This document shows, in pieces, positions 10,901-17,602 of a stretch of 39,367 nt of DNA. Every line of letters starts with the position of its first letter. The first letter of the stretch is position 1. The position numbers and the translations under genes are program-made. Below the pieces are notes generated by a model, which searched no databases, was not told the DNA's origin, and saw only the letters and a program-made list of their open reading frames with translations. The stretch covers positions 1-39,367 of the forward strand of contig JAGPFE010000029.1 in assembly GCA_018056705.1 (NCBI GenBank), in the 5' to 3' direction. This DNA is from Candidatus Hydrogenedentota bacterium. Lineage in GTDB: Bacteria; Hydrogenedentota; Hydrogenedentia; Hydrogenedentales; CAITNO01.

Positions 10901-11018
10901 GACCACGCCGGCGGAGGCGTCCGCGCTCAAGAAACTCCTGGCCAACTGGCGGGCGCTGATCGACCAGCGGCTGTCAGAAATCGACGCGAAGACCGGCCAG
11001 ATGAAACTGGGATTTTAG
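7977..11018 (+). CDS. DUF1156 adenine-specific DNA methylase with Zn ribbon (PglXI-like, COG1743)
   Basis: 1013 aa. GTG start with aaaggag 7 nt upstream. The N-terminus (IQVISAEASREKSVRKGH, then LHIWWARRPL) is the DUF1156 signature. The AdoMet-binding motif VLDMFAGGGAIPLEAL is near residue 133, an internal Zn ribbon has CKNPACG near 271 and CPFCG near 337, and the catalytic motif ITDPPYYDN (DPPY type, N6-adenine or N4-cytosine) is near 582, followed by LKPGGSMVVVYAHK. The family methylates host DNA as the self-mark in defence systems; in BREX type 3 the methylase is of this class. Two low-complexity linkers (about 460-475 and 725-745) coincide with DNA hairpins and look like inserted elements. 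The stretch 9200-9560 is less GC-rich than its flanks. It is separated by only 21 nt from the DUF499 gene, so the two are likely co-transcribed. Confidence 0.92.
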   Translation: MPDERSLIEDFLPIQVISAEASREKSVRKGHISTLHIWWARRPLVACRAAVYGALVPVSRFVPENAPDHNKQGLGRANAARFIEQLCKYPGNPAVIDKARRHMLEAHAERLTIETGRQVTATDIEAGRAPRPRVLDMFAGGGAIPLEALRLGCEAYALDLNPVAHIIELCTLVYPQQFGKPDPNARGMTGPRNAKGETTWGGLAEEVRYWGEWVIKKVKAEIGDLYPLIPDPEYKGNRPAVQSEMWLSPDKESIHPGYLVPVAYLWTRTVRCKNPACGATVPLVRQTWLCKKKDHYVALRMIAPKGEKKVRFEVVESPTEAGLGFDPAAFSKAGNASCPFCGTVADSDYVKQEGQAGRLSQQMMAIVCTRPSRQGKIYLSADDYPQYLPDDEAVQKRIEALCHRTGLTVPNEPMDTNDPTTVAGRGFGIKTFSELFTPRQMLCLLTFAAAVREACQTMVGQATGLPATGEPTAPPMSQERAKAVGTYLGVLVDRQADYNSALCHWHNTREILGNTFGRQALPMVWDFVELNPIGEGSGGAAGALDWIASVADAQAGSGLPATVKRGSATALPWSNAFFDAVITDPPYYDNIQYASLSDFFFVWLKRTIGDLYPEHFGTEVAPKKQEAVASPWRHKSQTEAKRAYEGMMAQAFAEANRVLKPGGSMVVVYAHKTTLGWSTLVDAIRQAGFTVTEAWPLDTEMKARLIAMETAALASSIFLVARKRESSTGDSPVDQGTGQRPVPPRVGSYENEVRPELDRIVRERVDSLWKMGITGADLVIAAVGAGLRAYTGFSRVEYANGEAVPAEKFLAEVEGLVLETLLEKVFGLTGSGVAAVDGPSRFYLLWRYTYGTAAMDAGEAIVFTYGQRVELEGPNGLSSGNHALVAKQKGTYRLRDFSERGSDPQLGKAKGPEGAVPLIDTLHRVLWLLENDPRGLNAFLDEEKPDRDRLRLLAQTLSGTALEGRTEEAPERVVSTTPAEASALKKLLANWRALIDQRLSEIDAKTGQMKLGF
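9036..9056. repeat. 21-bp palindrome in methylase coding sequence
   Basis: Arms ggacaggcgg and ccgcctgtcc around a single g form a perfect inverted repeat, read in frame as part of EGQAGRLSQ. It shares the acaggc/gcctgt core with the hairpins at 9357 and 10169, suggesting one small interspersed element family. Confidence 0.6.
9357..9371. repeat. Hairpin caggcc-act-ggcctg in methylase linker
   Basis: Perfect 6-bp arms with a 3-nt loop, in DNA encoding the low-complexity linker GQATGLPATGEPTAPP. It shares the caggc core with the 21-bp palindrome upstream. Confidence 0.45.
10169..10190. repeat. Hairpin gcctgtg...cacaggc in methylase linker
   Basis: 7-bp perfect arms around an 8-nt loop, within DNA encoding STGDSPVDQGTGQRPVPP, a linker between the methylase core and the C-terminal domain. 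It looks like an in-frame insertion of a short REP-like element. Confidence 0.5.
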
Positions 11019-11039
11019 AGAACCACCGGAGAACCATTC

Positions 11040-13931
11040 ATGAATACGCGCGTGCTTCGTCCCTGGACTGAACTGGTCAGGCTGCACCCTGACGTGGAAT
11101 CGGGCGCGCTGACCGAGGCAGTGTTCGCCATCGACCTTGGCGCCATCGCCGCGGGAGACCCCCAGGTTCCCGCGGTGAACCGGGACCCGGAAGCCTTCTT
11201 CCGGGCCACCTACCTGACCACGGACCTCCGAAGGCTGCTGGACGAGGTGCTGGCCTCGTTGTCCGGCAAGCCCGGATATAACCGGGTTTTGAAACTCAGG
11301 GTGCCCTTCGGCGGCGGGAAATCGCACACGCTGGCGGCACTGTATCACGCCGCGCGAAGCCGCGAGGCCCTGGACGGCATTCCGGAAGCCAGGACCTTCG
11401 CGCGACCAGGCGAGGTGGCGGTGGCGGTGTTCGATGGCGAGAAGTTCGACGCCCGTAACGGCAAGACGCTGGAAGACGGCCGCGCGATCCAGACCATGTG
11501 GGGATGGATTGCCTGGCAGATCGACCCCGAAAAGGCCTTCCCTCTCGTCGCCGATCACGACAGGGACCGGGTGGCACCGGGAGGCGACGTCATCCGTGAC
11601 CTGCTTACCAGGGGGGCGGGCGGCCGGCCCGTGCTGATTCTGCTTGACGAAGTACTCAAGTACATGGAGCGCGCGGCGGCGGTCAGTGTCCTTGACTCCA
11701 CCCTCCAGCGCCAGGCGAAGGATTTCTTCCAGAACCTGACCGTGGAAGTGGCCGGGAGCGACAAGGCCGCCCTGGTCTATTCCCTCACCTGGAGCGCCAG
11801 GGAATCCCTGGGCAACGAGGGGCTGCTGGCCGAAATCGACAAGTTGGCCTCCCGGGTGGACCAGCTCCGGGAACCGGTTACGGGAGACGAGGTGCTGGCG
11901 GTCCTGCAACGCCGGTTGCTGGCCAGCCATCCCGATACCTCGGCCATCACCGAGGTGGCCACGGCGTACCAGGAAGCCCTGCAGAGCACGTGGCGCGCCC
12001 ATGCCGCGTCCGACGTCGAGGCGCGCCGTGCCGAGGAAGAAAGCCTCCAGCTGCTGGACCGGATGCGCGCGGCTTACCCGTTTCATCCCGCGCTCATCGA
12101 TATCATGCGGGAACGCTGGACCGCGGTGGAAGCCTTTCAACGCACCCGCGGCGCCCTGCGGTTCCTCGCCTCCTGCATGCATGCCCTCAAAAAGCGGGGA
12201 GGCGCCCGGGCCCTCCTCGGCCCCGGCGACATCCCCCTGGGTGACGGGGACGTGCGGGTCAAAATGCTCAAGGAACTGGGGGCGCAAAACGAGTACGACC
12301 CGGTCATCACGGCGGACATCGAGGGGCCCAACGCCCGGGCCAGGCGCATCGACGAACGGCTGGCAAAGGAGCAGCCCACGCTCGCCAGCGTGCGACCCGC
12401 CACCCGTCTCGCCACCGCCATCCTCCTGTATTCGTTCGGGGGACTGCGACGGCAAGGCGAGGAAGGCACGGAAACCTTGCCGCCTGGGGTCACGGAAAAC
12501 GAGTTGCTGGCAGCCTGTGTCGATCCCGACCTGGACAACATCACCGCCACGGCCGTCCTGTCGCAACTGCGCAACACCTGCCTGTACCTGCATTACGATG
12601 GCGTCCGGTACTGCTTCAAGAAGGATCCCAACGTCACCAAGCTGGTCGAGGACGCGGAACAGTCCATCAGCCGCGAGGAAATCCGCGCGGGGGTACAAGG
12701 ACCGGTGCGCGACAAGATCAAGACCCTGCTGGATACGCGCCTCGCGGGACACCACTCCGCCATCGTGTGGCCGGCCCAAAGCCAGGACATCCCAGACGGC
12801 GAACCCCGGTTCCTGGTTGCCTACCTGCCCCTCGAGTTCGCCACCGAGCCGGCGACCGAACAGGAACGCAAGGCCCTGGAGTACCTGACCAGATACGGGG
12901 ATCGTCCGCGGCGCTTCCGCAACGGTCTCGGCCTTGCCATCCCGGATAAGCGACAGATTGAGGCATTGCGGCGGGCCGTGCGGTACCTGCTGGCCATCGA
13001 GCGCGTCGAAAACCAGAGAAACCAGTTCCGGCTTACCAGGGATCAACTGGAGCAACTCCGGGAAAGACGACAGACCGAAACCGCCACGGTGGAATCCTGT
13101 TTCCGGGAACTGTACTCGGCCGTCTGGCTGCCCCAGGTTGTGGAGGGTCAGGTGAGCCTTGAAAAGGTGGAACGAGGAGGCAAACCACTTCAGGCGATCG
13201 GCGTCCACGAGCGCGTCTTGGAGTTGCTTACCAGCGTGGGGACCCCTCGGCTTTATGGGTCGGTGACGCCGCGGAAGATCGTCGAGCGCGTGCGGCTCGG
13301 CGAATCTATAAACGAGGGAGAGCCACCGATCCAGGGCATCAAGGTATCCGATGTGCTTGAATCGTTTTTCCGGGATATCACGCCACCCCGCCTGGAATCC
13401 GCGGCCGTGCTGCGCAAAGGGATCGCGCGCGGCGTTGAGGAAGGAATTTTCGCGTATACCAGTGGCCCCACGCCCAGCCTGGGCCCCGATGGAAAGTTCC
13501 AGGTGAACCGCGAAAAGGTCGTCATAAATAAAAGGGTCGCCGAGGACGAAATCGACCTCGAGACCGGCTTCCTGATGGAACCGGGCGCGATCCCGACTCC
13601 GGCGGTAGGGCTTCCAGCAACTGGCCCGTCAGGAGATCGCGTACAGGAGCCCACCACCGGAGGCACCGAGGGCTGGGTTCCTGTCCCACCCGCCTCAACA
13701 GGAGGAGACACCGTCACCCGCGAGCGACGGATCGCTCTTACCTTCGAAGCGACGGGGGCACAGGTCTACAAGTCGTTCTCTGCTATCGCTAAACTCGCTG
13801 ACAAGTCCGACGGTGGCAGGGTGCGCATCCACGTCGAGGGCATGTCCAAGGAAGGCTTCGAAGCGACCTGGGTACGTAACGCCATTTACGAACCCCTCGA
13901 AGAAGCAGACATCGAATATACCAGGGAATAA
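11040..13931 (+). CDS. DUF499 P-loop ATPase (COG1483; BrxC/PglY-like role)
   Basis: 963 aa. Walker A is PFGGGKSHTLAALYH near residue 89 and Walker B LILLDEVLKY near 199, the defining features of DUF499 AAA-type ATPases. The C-terminal portion carries a Pro/Gly/Thr-rich linker (about 857-895) whose DNA (13607-13700) contains an acagga...tcctgt hairpin, then a short folded end domain (TFEATGAQVYKSFSAIAKLA). DUF499 genes are regularly found next to DUF1156 methylases; the ATPase probably acts like BrxC/PglY, the large NTPase of BREX-type systems, but that equivalence is inference. ATG at 11040 follows a ggag. It is the last gene of the plus-strand defence block; a strong hairpin lies 187 nt after its stop. 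Confidence 0.9.
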   Translation: MNTRVLRPWTELVRLHPDVESGALTEAVFAIDLGAIAAGDPQVPAVNRDPEAFFRATYLTTDLRRLLDEVLASLSGKPGYNRVLKLRVPFGGGKSHTLAALYHAARSREALDGIPEARTFARPGEVAVAVFDGEKFDARNGKTLEDGRAIQTMWGWIAWQIDPEKAFPLVADHDRDRVAPGGDVIRDLLTRGAGGRPVLILLDEVLKYMERAAAVSVLDSTLQRQAKDFFQNLTVEVAGSDKAALVYSLTWSARESLGNEGLLAEIDKLASRVDQLREPVTGDEVLAVLQRRLLASHPDTSAITEVATAYQEALQSTWRAHAASDVEARRAEEESLQLLDRMRAAYPFHPALIDIMRERWTAVEAFQRTRGALRFLASCMHALKKRGGARALLGPGDIPLGDGDVRVKMLKELGAQNEYDPVITADIEGPNARARRIDERLAKEQPTLASVRPATRLATAILLYSFGGLRRQGEEGTETLPPGVTENELLAACVDPDLDNITATAVLSQLRNTCLYLHYDGVRYCFKKDPNVTKLVEDAEQSISREEIRAGVQGPVRDKIKTLLDTRLAGHHSAIVWPAQSQDIPDGEPRFLVAYLPLEFATEPATEQERKALEYLTRYGDRPRRFRNGLGLAIPDKRQIEALRRAVRYLLAIERVENQRNQFRLTRDQLEQLRERRQTETATVESCFRELYSAVWLPQVVEGQVSLEKVERGGKPLQAIGVHERVLELLTSVGTPRLYGSVTPRKIVERVRLGESINEGEPPIQGIKVSDVLESFFRDITPPRLESAAVLRKGIARGVEEGIFAYTSGPTPSLGPDGKFQVNREKVVINKRVAEDEIDLETGFLMEPGAIPTPAVGLPATGPSGDRVQEPTTGGTEGWVPVPPASTGGDTVTRERRIALTFEATGAQVYKSFSAIAKLADKSDGGRVRIHVEGMSKEGFEATWVRNAIYEPLEEADIEYTRE

Positions 13932-14118
13932 ACGGTTAACCGCCTCACCGGCTGACACGGTCTCCCCGGCGGACCGGTTGCTCAATTCAGCCGCGGTGGC
14001 TGTCGTCTCCGCGTGACGCGTGCCGTCCGGCAGGTGATCCGGCGTATCCGTCGACAGGGAAGCGGAGCCAGGTTGCCAGTCCCGATTTGCGCCAGACCGC
14101 GCGTGGACTTCAATGCGA

Positions 14119-14148
14119 TCGCCCCGGACAGGGGGCTGTCCGGGGCGA
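14119..14148. terminator. Strong hairpin between convergent genes
   Basis: Arms tcgccccggacag and ctgtccggggcga pair perfectly over 13 bp around a gggg loop. It lies between the end of the DUF499 gene (plus) and the end of the Ig-repeat gene (minus). No T-tract follows on either side, so it is a likely but imperfect bidirectional terminator. The rest of the 13932-14173 gap shows no gene. Confidence 0.65.
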
Positions 14149-14173
14149 CCTGGAGGGAAGCACTACAGGCGCG

Positions 14174-17100
14174 CTACGCGCGGCCCGGCCGTTTCCGGCG
14201 GAGCATGCCCGCCCCGGCCGCGCTGATCGCCACGCCCAGGAAGGCCAGCAGGCCCGCGCCGCCTACCGGGACCCCCGGCTCGGTCAGCACGATGATGGTC
14301 GCCGGGTCGCTGACCACGAAGGTGTTATCGTCGGAGATTTCCACCCAGTAATTGCCGGCGTCTTCCGCCGAGGCTTCGGAAATGTACAGCGTGGGACTGT
14401 CGTCCCCGACGTTGACCACCGCTTTCTCGCCGGACCGCTCGAACTTCCACTGGTAGTGGAGGGTACCCGTCCCGCCATCGGCCACCACCGACAACTCGAT
14501 GGGATCGCCCGCCCGCACGGTAGCCCCTTGGGGCTGCGCCGTGATGGCCAGCGTGACGAACAGCGTGGCCGGGTCAGACGTCACCGTCTCGTACTGGTCG
14601 CTGACCTCCACGTAGTACGTGCCGGACTGGGCCCGCGTGAGGTCGGTCAGGGTCAGGGTCGGCGCGTTGTCGCCCACCGGTACCGGCGGGTTACCGGAGC
14701 CGTCATCGAACATCCACGTGAACTGCAGCGGGTACACGCCACCCGTGACGGCCACGGTGAACGTGGCGCTGCCGCCCGCCGGCGCCTGGGTCGATTGCGG
14801 CTGCCCGGTGATCTGGATCAGCGGCTGGCTGACCAGGGTCAACTGCGCGGGTTGTGATGTCACGGTACGCGCTTCGTCCGTGATCTCAACCCAGTATACC
14901 CCTTCCATGTTCGCCTGCAGGTTCGTCAGGAACAGGTAGGGCTGGCTGGTGCCCACGTTCACCGGACCCGAGCCGTCGTCGAACTTCCACTGGTAAGTGA
15001 TCGCGCCTTCTCCGCCGGTGGTCTGCACGGCGAATACCCACGACGCGCCGATCTTGGCCGTGCCGCCCTGGGGCTGCGCGGTAATGGTCAACGCCGGCGG
15101 CGGCGTCACCGTGATCACGGCGGGCGAGGAGGTTACCTGGTCGTTGTAGCCGTCATAGACCACCACGTCGTAGGCCCCCGCATCCGCGTACTGCAGGTTG
15201 TTGAGCGCCAGGGCCCACGTCTGCGGCTGCTGCTCGACGGGCAGCGGCACGCCGTCCTTGCGCCACAGGTAGGTCCGGCCGGGCGCGCCACCCGTGACGG
15301 CCACGGCCAGCGTGGTGCTGGTGAAGCGCTCGAAGCTGCCGCCCTGGGGCTGCGTGGTGATCACCAGCCGCGGATAGACCGTCAGGGTGGCCGGATCAGA
15401 TTGTACCTCGGCGGGAGGCGCGTAGTTGTCGGTCACCACGCAACGGTAGGAGCCCGCGCGGGACGCCAGGGGCGCGTTCAGGGTAAGGGTCGGACCGTTC
15501 GGCTGTTCCGCCGGGGGCAGCGGCGTGCCGTCTTTCAGCCACGTGTACGCGTACGGCGGCGTGCCACCCTGGGCCGTGACGCTGAACACGGCCTGGGGTT
15601 CGTCTGCGTACGCGATCACCGAAACCGGCTGCGCGGCGATGGCCAGCGGCGTGGTCACCGTGAGTACCGCCCCCGCGCTGGTCACCTGCCCGAATACCGG
15701 CACGCCAAGGGCGTCCGTGATAACCACATCGTAGGTGCCCGCGTCCGCCGGGGTAACCGGACCCAGGGCAAGGTACGGCAGGCTGGGCTTTCCAAGGCTC
15801 ACGCCATCCTTGCGCCAGTCGTAACTCAACGGCGGGTAGCCACCCGTGGCGGCCACGGTGAACACCACGTTACCCCCCTGCACGATCGACGCGCTCTGGG
15901 GCTGCGTCGTGATGCTCACCGGCGCATTGACCGTGACCGGCACGGGCGGATCGGTCACCACCACCTGGCCCACGCCGTCGGTGACTTCGAGGGTATACTG
16001 CCCGGCGTGCGAGGCCAGCACCGGGTTAACCGTGAAGGTGTACTGGTCCCAGCCGCTCGTCACGGTAAGGCCATTGCGTCGCCACCGCGTCACCCGGGGC
16101 GTCGCGCCACCGCTGACGGTTGCGGTCAGCGTGAAGGAGGCGCCAAGGTAGGTGTTGATCTGCGACTCGTTGATGGACGCCTGCAACTGGGTATACGCCA
16201 ACACGTTGCGTCCCGCGGGAACGGTCGTGGACCATACCTGTCCCGGGGCCATCGTGCCGATCACGAAGGGATCGCAACCGTCCACGAAAATAGTCACGTT
16301 GTCCTGAACTGTTGCGCCATTGTTGGTCACGAAAATCTGGTCGAACCCGTTGAACGGCGAATTGGCGTTCCGCAGGGCCACCACTTCAATGGTTGGGGAA
16401 CCCAGCCGGTTGGCCAGGTAGGTGGTCTGGTTCCAGAAGCCCGGCTTCAGGAACCCGCCGGTGGCCACCGTGTTGTTCGCCAGGTCTCCCTGCAGGGGCA
16501 CCTGGATCGATTCGTCGTACGGCGCGGAGGCGCGCAACACGCTGTTGTTGGTGGCGTAGCCCAGCAGGTAGTCATCGCTGAACACCGGCAGGGGCGGACT
16601 GGTCATGTTGCTGATAATCGTTGCCCGACCTTTATAGGTGTCGGAGGTGTTGGCGGTGTGATTGTTGCATTCGATATATCCACTGTCGGCCAGCACCACC
16701 GACCCGTGCAACTTGACCATGCCCGGCGTGCCCAGGCCACCGGGCGCACCATTGCCACCGCTTCCACCGGAACCGCCGGGGCCGCCAATGCCGCCCCGTC
16801 CACCGCGGGTACCGTTTCCGCCCGCCCCACCATTGTTCGCTTGAGGCCAGCATCCATAAAACGTCACCCAATATACCCCCGTGGCGCCTCCCGCGCCTCC
16901 GGATCCATTCTGCCAGTTGTTGCCCGGATCCGTGCCGCCATTGCCGGCAAGGCCCGCGTTCCCCACGGCCCCGGCGCCCGGCGCGGATGAGGAAATATTC
17001 ACGGTTCCCCCGAACCGCAGAATCCCCCTGGCGGCCAGCACCGCCACGCCACCGCCATTCCCGCCGGCACCCCCTGCGCCGCCGTTGCCCCCCGCGCCGC

Positions 17101-17602
17101 CGTTGCCGCCATTCCCGCCGGCGCCCCCCGCGCCGCCATTCCCGCCGTTGCCGCCGTTACCATCTATCGGGACGTTACACTGGGCAATCCAGGAGTTGTA
17201 CGCGAGGCCACCACCGCCACCCCCCGCGCCACTGGATCCACCGCCACCCTTGCCGCCGCCCTGGCCACCGGCCCCACCACCACCACCACCGCCACCACCA
17301 CCCCCGTGACCCGCCGCGAGCCCAAGGGTGTTGGCCGCCACCGTGAATGAAGCGGGCGTACCCGGGCTGCCATTGCTACCCGACCCGCCCTGCGCGCCGG
17401 CACTGCCATTTCCACCATCGACACCGTCCGCCCACGCGTTACCTCCAGGATATCCGCTATTCGGCCCAAATTGTGGATCACCGCCGCCGCCGTTACCCCC
17501 GGAGGCCACGCCACCCGCACCACCGTTGGTCACGCTCTGGGGCGAGCCGCCACTTCCTCGCGCGCCCCCGACACCGGCGGTACCCATGGAGCCGAATCCC
17601 AA
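14174..17602 (-). CDS. Gly-rich / Ig-repeat surface protein, C-terminal part of a frameshifted gene
   Basis: 1142 codons from the first ATG in this frame, but the frame is open upstream and continues the SGNH gene at 17530-19899; MGFGSMG is unlikely to be a real start and has no signal peptide. Order: about 300 residues of GGxGG-type repeats; a unique region with CDPFVIGTMAPGQVW; then seven Ig-like domains of about 85-90 residues, six of them with the phrase QPQ/QPV...GG..P..Y.W.(K/F)D; finally a hydrophobic segment GLLAFLGVAISAAGAGML followed by RRKRPGRA, a membrane-anchor and sorting-signal-like tail (preceded by PGVPVGG). It is probably displayed on the cell surface and may bind glycans or adhere. 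The frameshift cause is the 71-bp event at 17632-17738. Ig-fold assignment is by pattern, not by search. Confidence 0.8.
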   Translation of the reverse strand: MGFGSMGTAGVGGARGSGGSPQSVTNGGAGGVASGGNGGGGDPQFGPNSGYPGGNAWADGVDGGNGSAGAQGGSGSNGSPGTPASFTVAANTLGLAAGHGGGGGGGGGGGAGGQGGGKGGGGSSGAGGGGGGLAYNSWIAQCNVPIDGNGGNGGNGGAGGAGGNGGNGGAGGNGGAGGAGGNGGGVAVLAARGILRFGGTVNISSSAPGAGAVGNAGLAGNGGTDPGNNWQNGSGGAGGATGVYWVTFYGCWPQANNGGAGGNGTRGGRGGIGGPGGSGGSGGNGAPGGLGTPGMVKLHGSVVLADSGYIECNNHTANTSDTYKGRATIISNMTSPPLPVFSDDYLLGYATNNSVLRASAPYDESIQVPLQGDLANNTVATGGFLKPGFWNQTTYLANRLGSPTIEVVALRNANSPFNGFDQIFVTNNGATVQDNVTIFVDGCDPFVIGTMAPGQVWSTTVPAGRNVLAYTQLQASINESQINTYLGASFTLTATVSGGATPRVTRWRRNGLTVTSGWDQYTFTVNPVLASHAGQYTLEVTDGVGQVVVTDPPVPVTVNAPVSITTQPQSASIVQGGNVVFTVAATGGYPPLSYDWRKDGVSLGKPSLPYLALGPVTPADAGTYDVVITDALGVPVFGQVTSAGAVLTVTTPLAIAAQPVSVIAYADEPQAVFSVTAQGGTPPYAYTWLKDGTPLPPAEQPNGPTLTLNAPLASRAGSYRCVVTDNYAPPAEVQSDPATLTVYPRLVITTQPQGGSFERFTSTTLAVAVTGGAPGRTYLWRKDGVPLPVEQQPQTWALALNNLQYADAGAYDVVVYDGYNDQVTSSPAVITVTPPPALTITAQPQGGTAKIGASWVFAVQTTGGEGAITYQWKFDDGSGPVNVGTSQPYLFLTNLQANMEGVYWVEITDEARTVTSQPAQLTLVSQPLIQITGQPQSTQAPAGGSATFTVAVTGGVYPLQFTWMFDDGSGNPPVPVGDNAPTLTLTDLTRAQSGTYYVEVSDQYETVTSDPATLFVTLAITAQPQGATVRAGDPIELSVVADGGTGTLHYQWKFERSGEKAVVNVGDDSPTLYISEASAEDAGNYWVEISDDNTFVVSDPATIIVLTEPGVPVGGAGLLAFLGVAISAAGAGMLRRKRPGRA

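Noticed and set aside
10974..13208. Long open frame on the minus strand antisense to the DUF499 gene (744 codons)
   Set aside because: The opposite strand encodes a protein with clear Walker motifs; the antisense frame has no recognisable motif and reflects high-GC codon bias.
4215..13931. DISARM system
   Set aside because: A DrmD-like helicase and a methylase are present, but no DUF1998 proteins (DrmA/DrmB) or PLD protein (DrmC) are seen; the DUF1156/DUF499 pair points elsewhere.
14174..14280. Classical PEP-CTERM sorting signal at the Ig protein C-terminus
   Set aside because: The tail has a hydrophobic helix and Arg cluster, but no PEP motif is visible (PGVPVGG instead), so only a general membrane-anchor/sorting-like tail is claimed.
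15401..16990. 529-codon plus-strand open frame over the Ig/Gly-rich gene
   Set aside because: It is His/Arg/Gly-rich with no fold signature; the minus strand gives regularly spaced Ig-like repeats and Gly-rich repeats.
16740..17330. Plus-strand proline-rich protein candidate (PPxPP repeats)
   Set aside because: It is simply the complement of the GGxGG repeats of the minus-strand surface protein.
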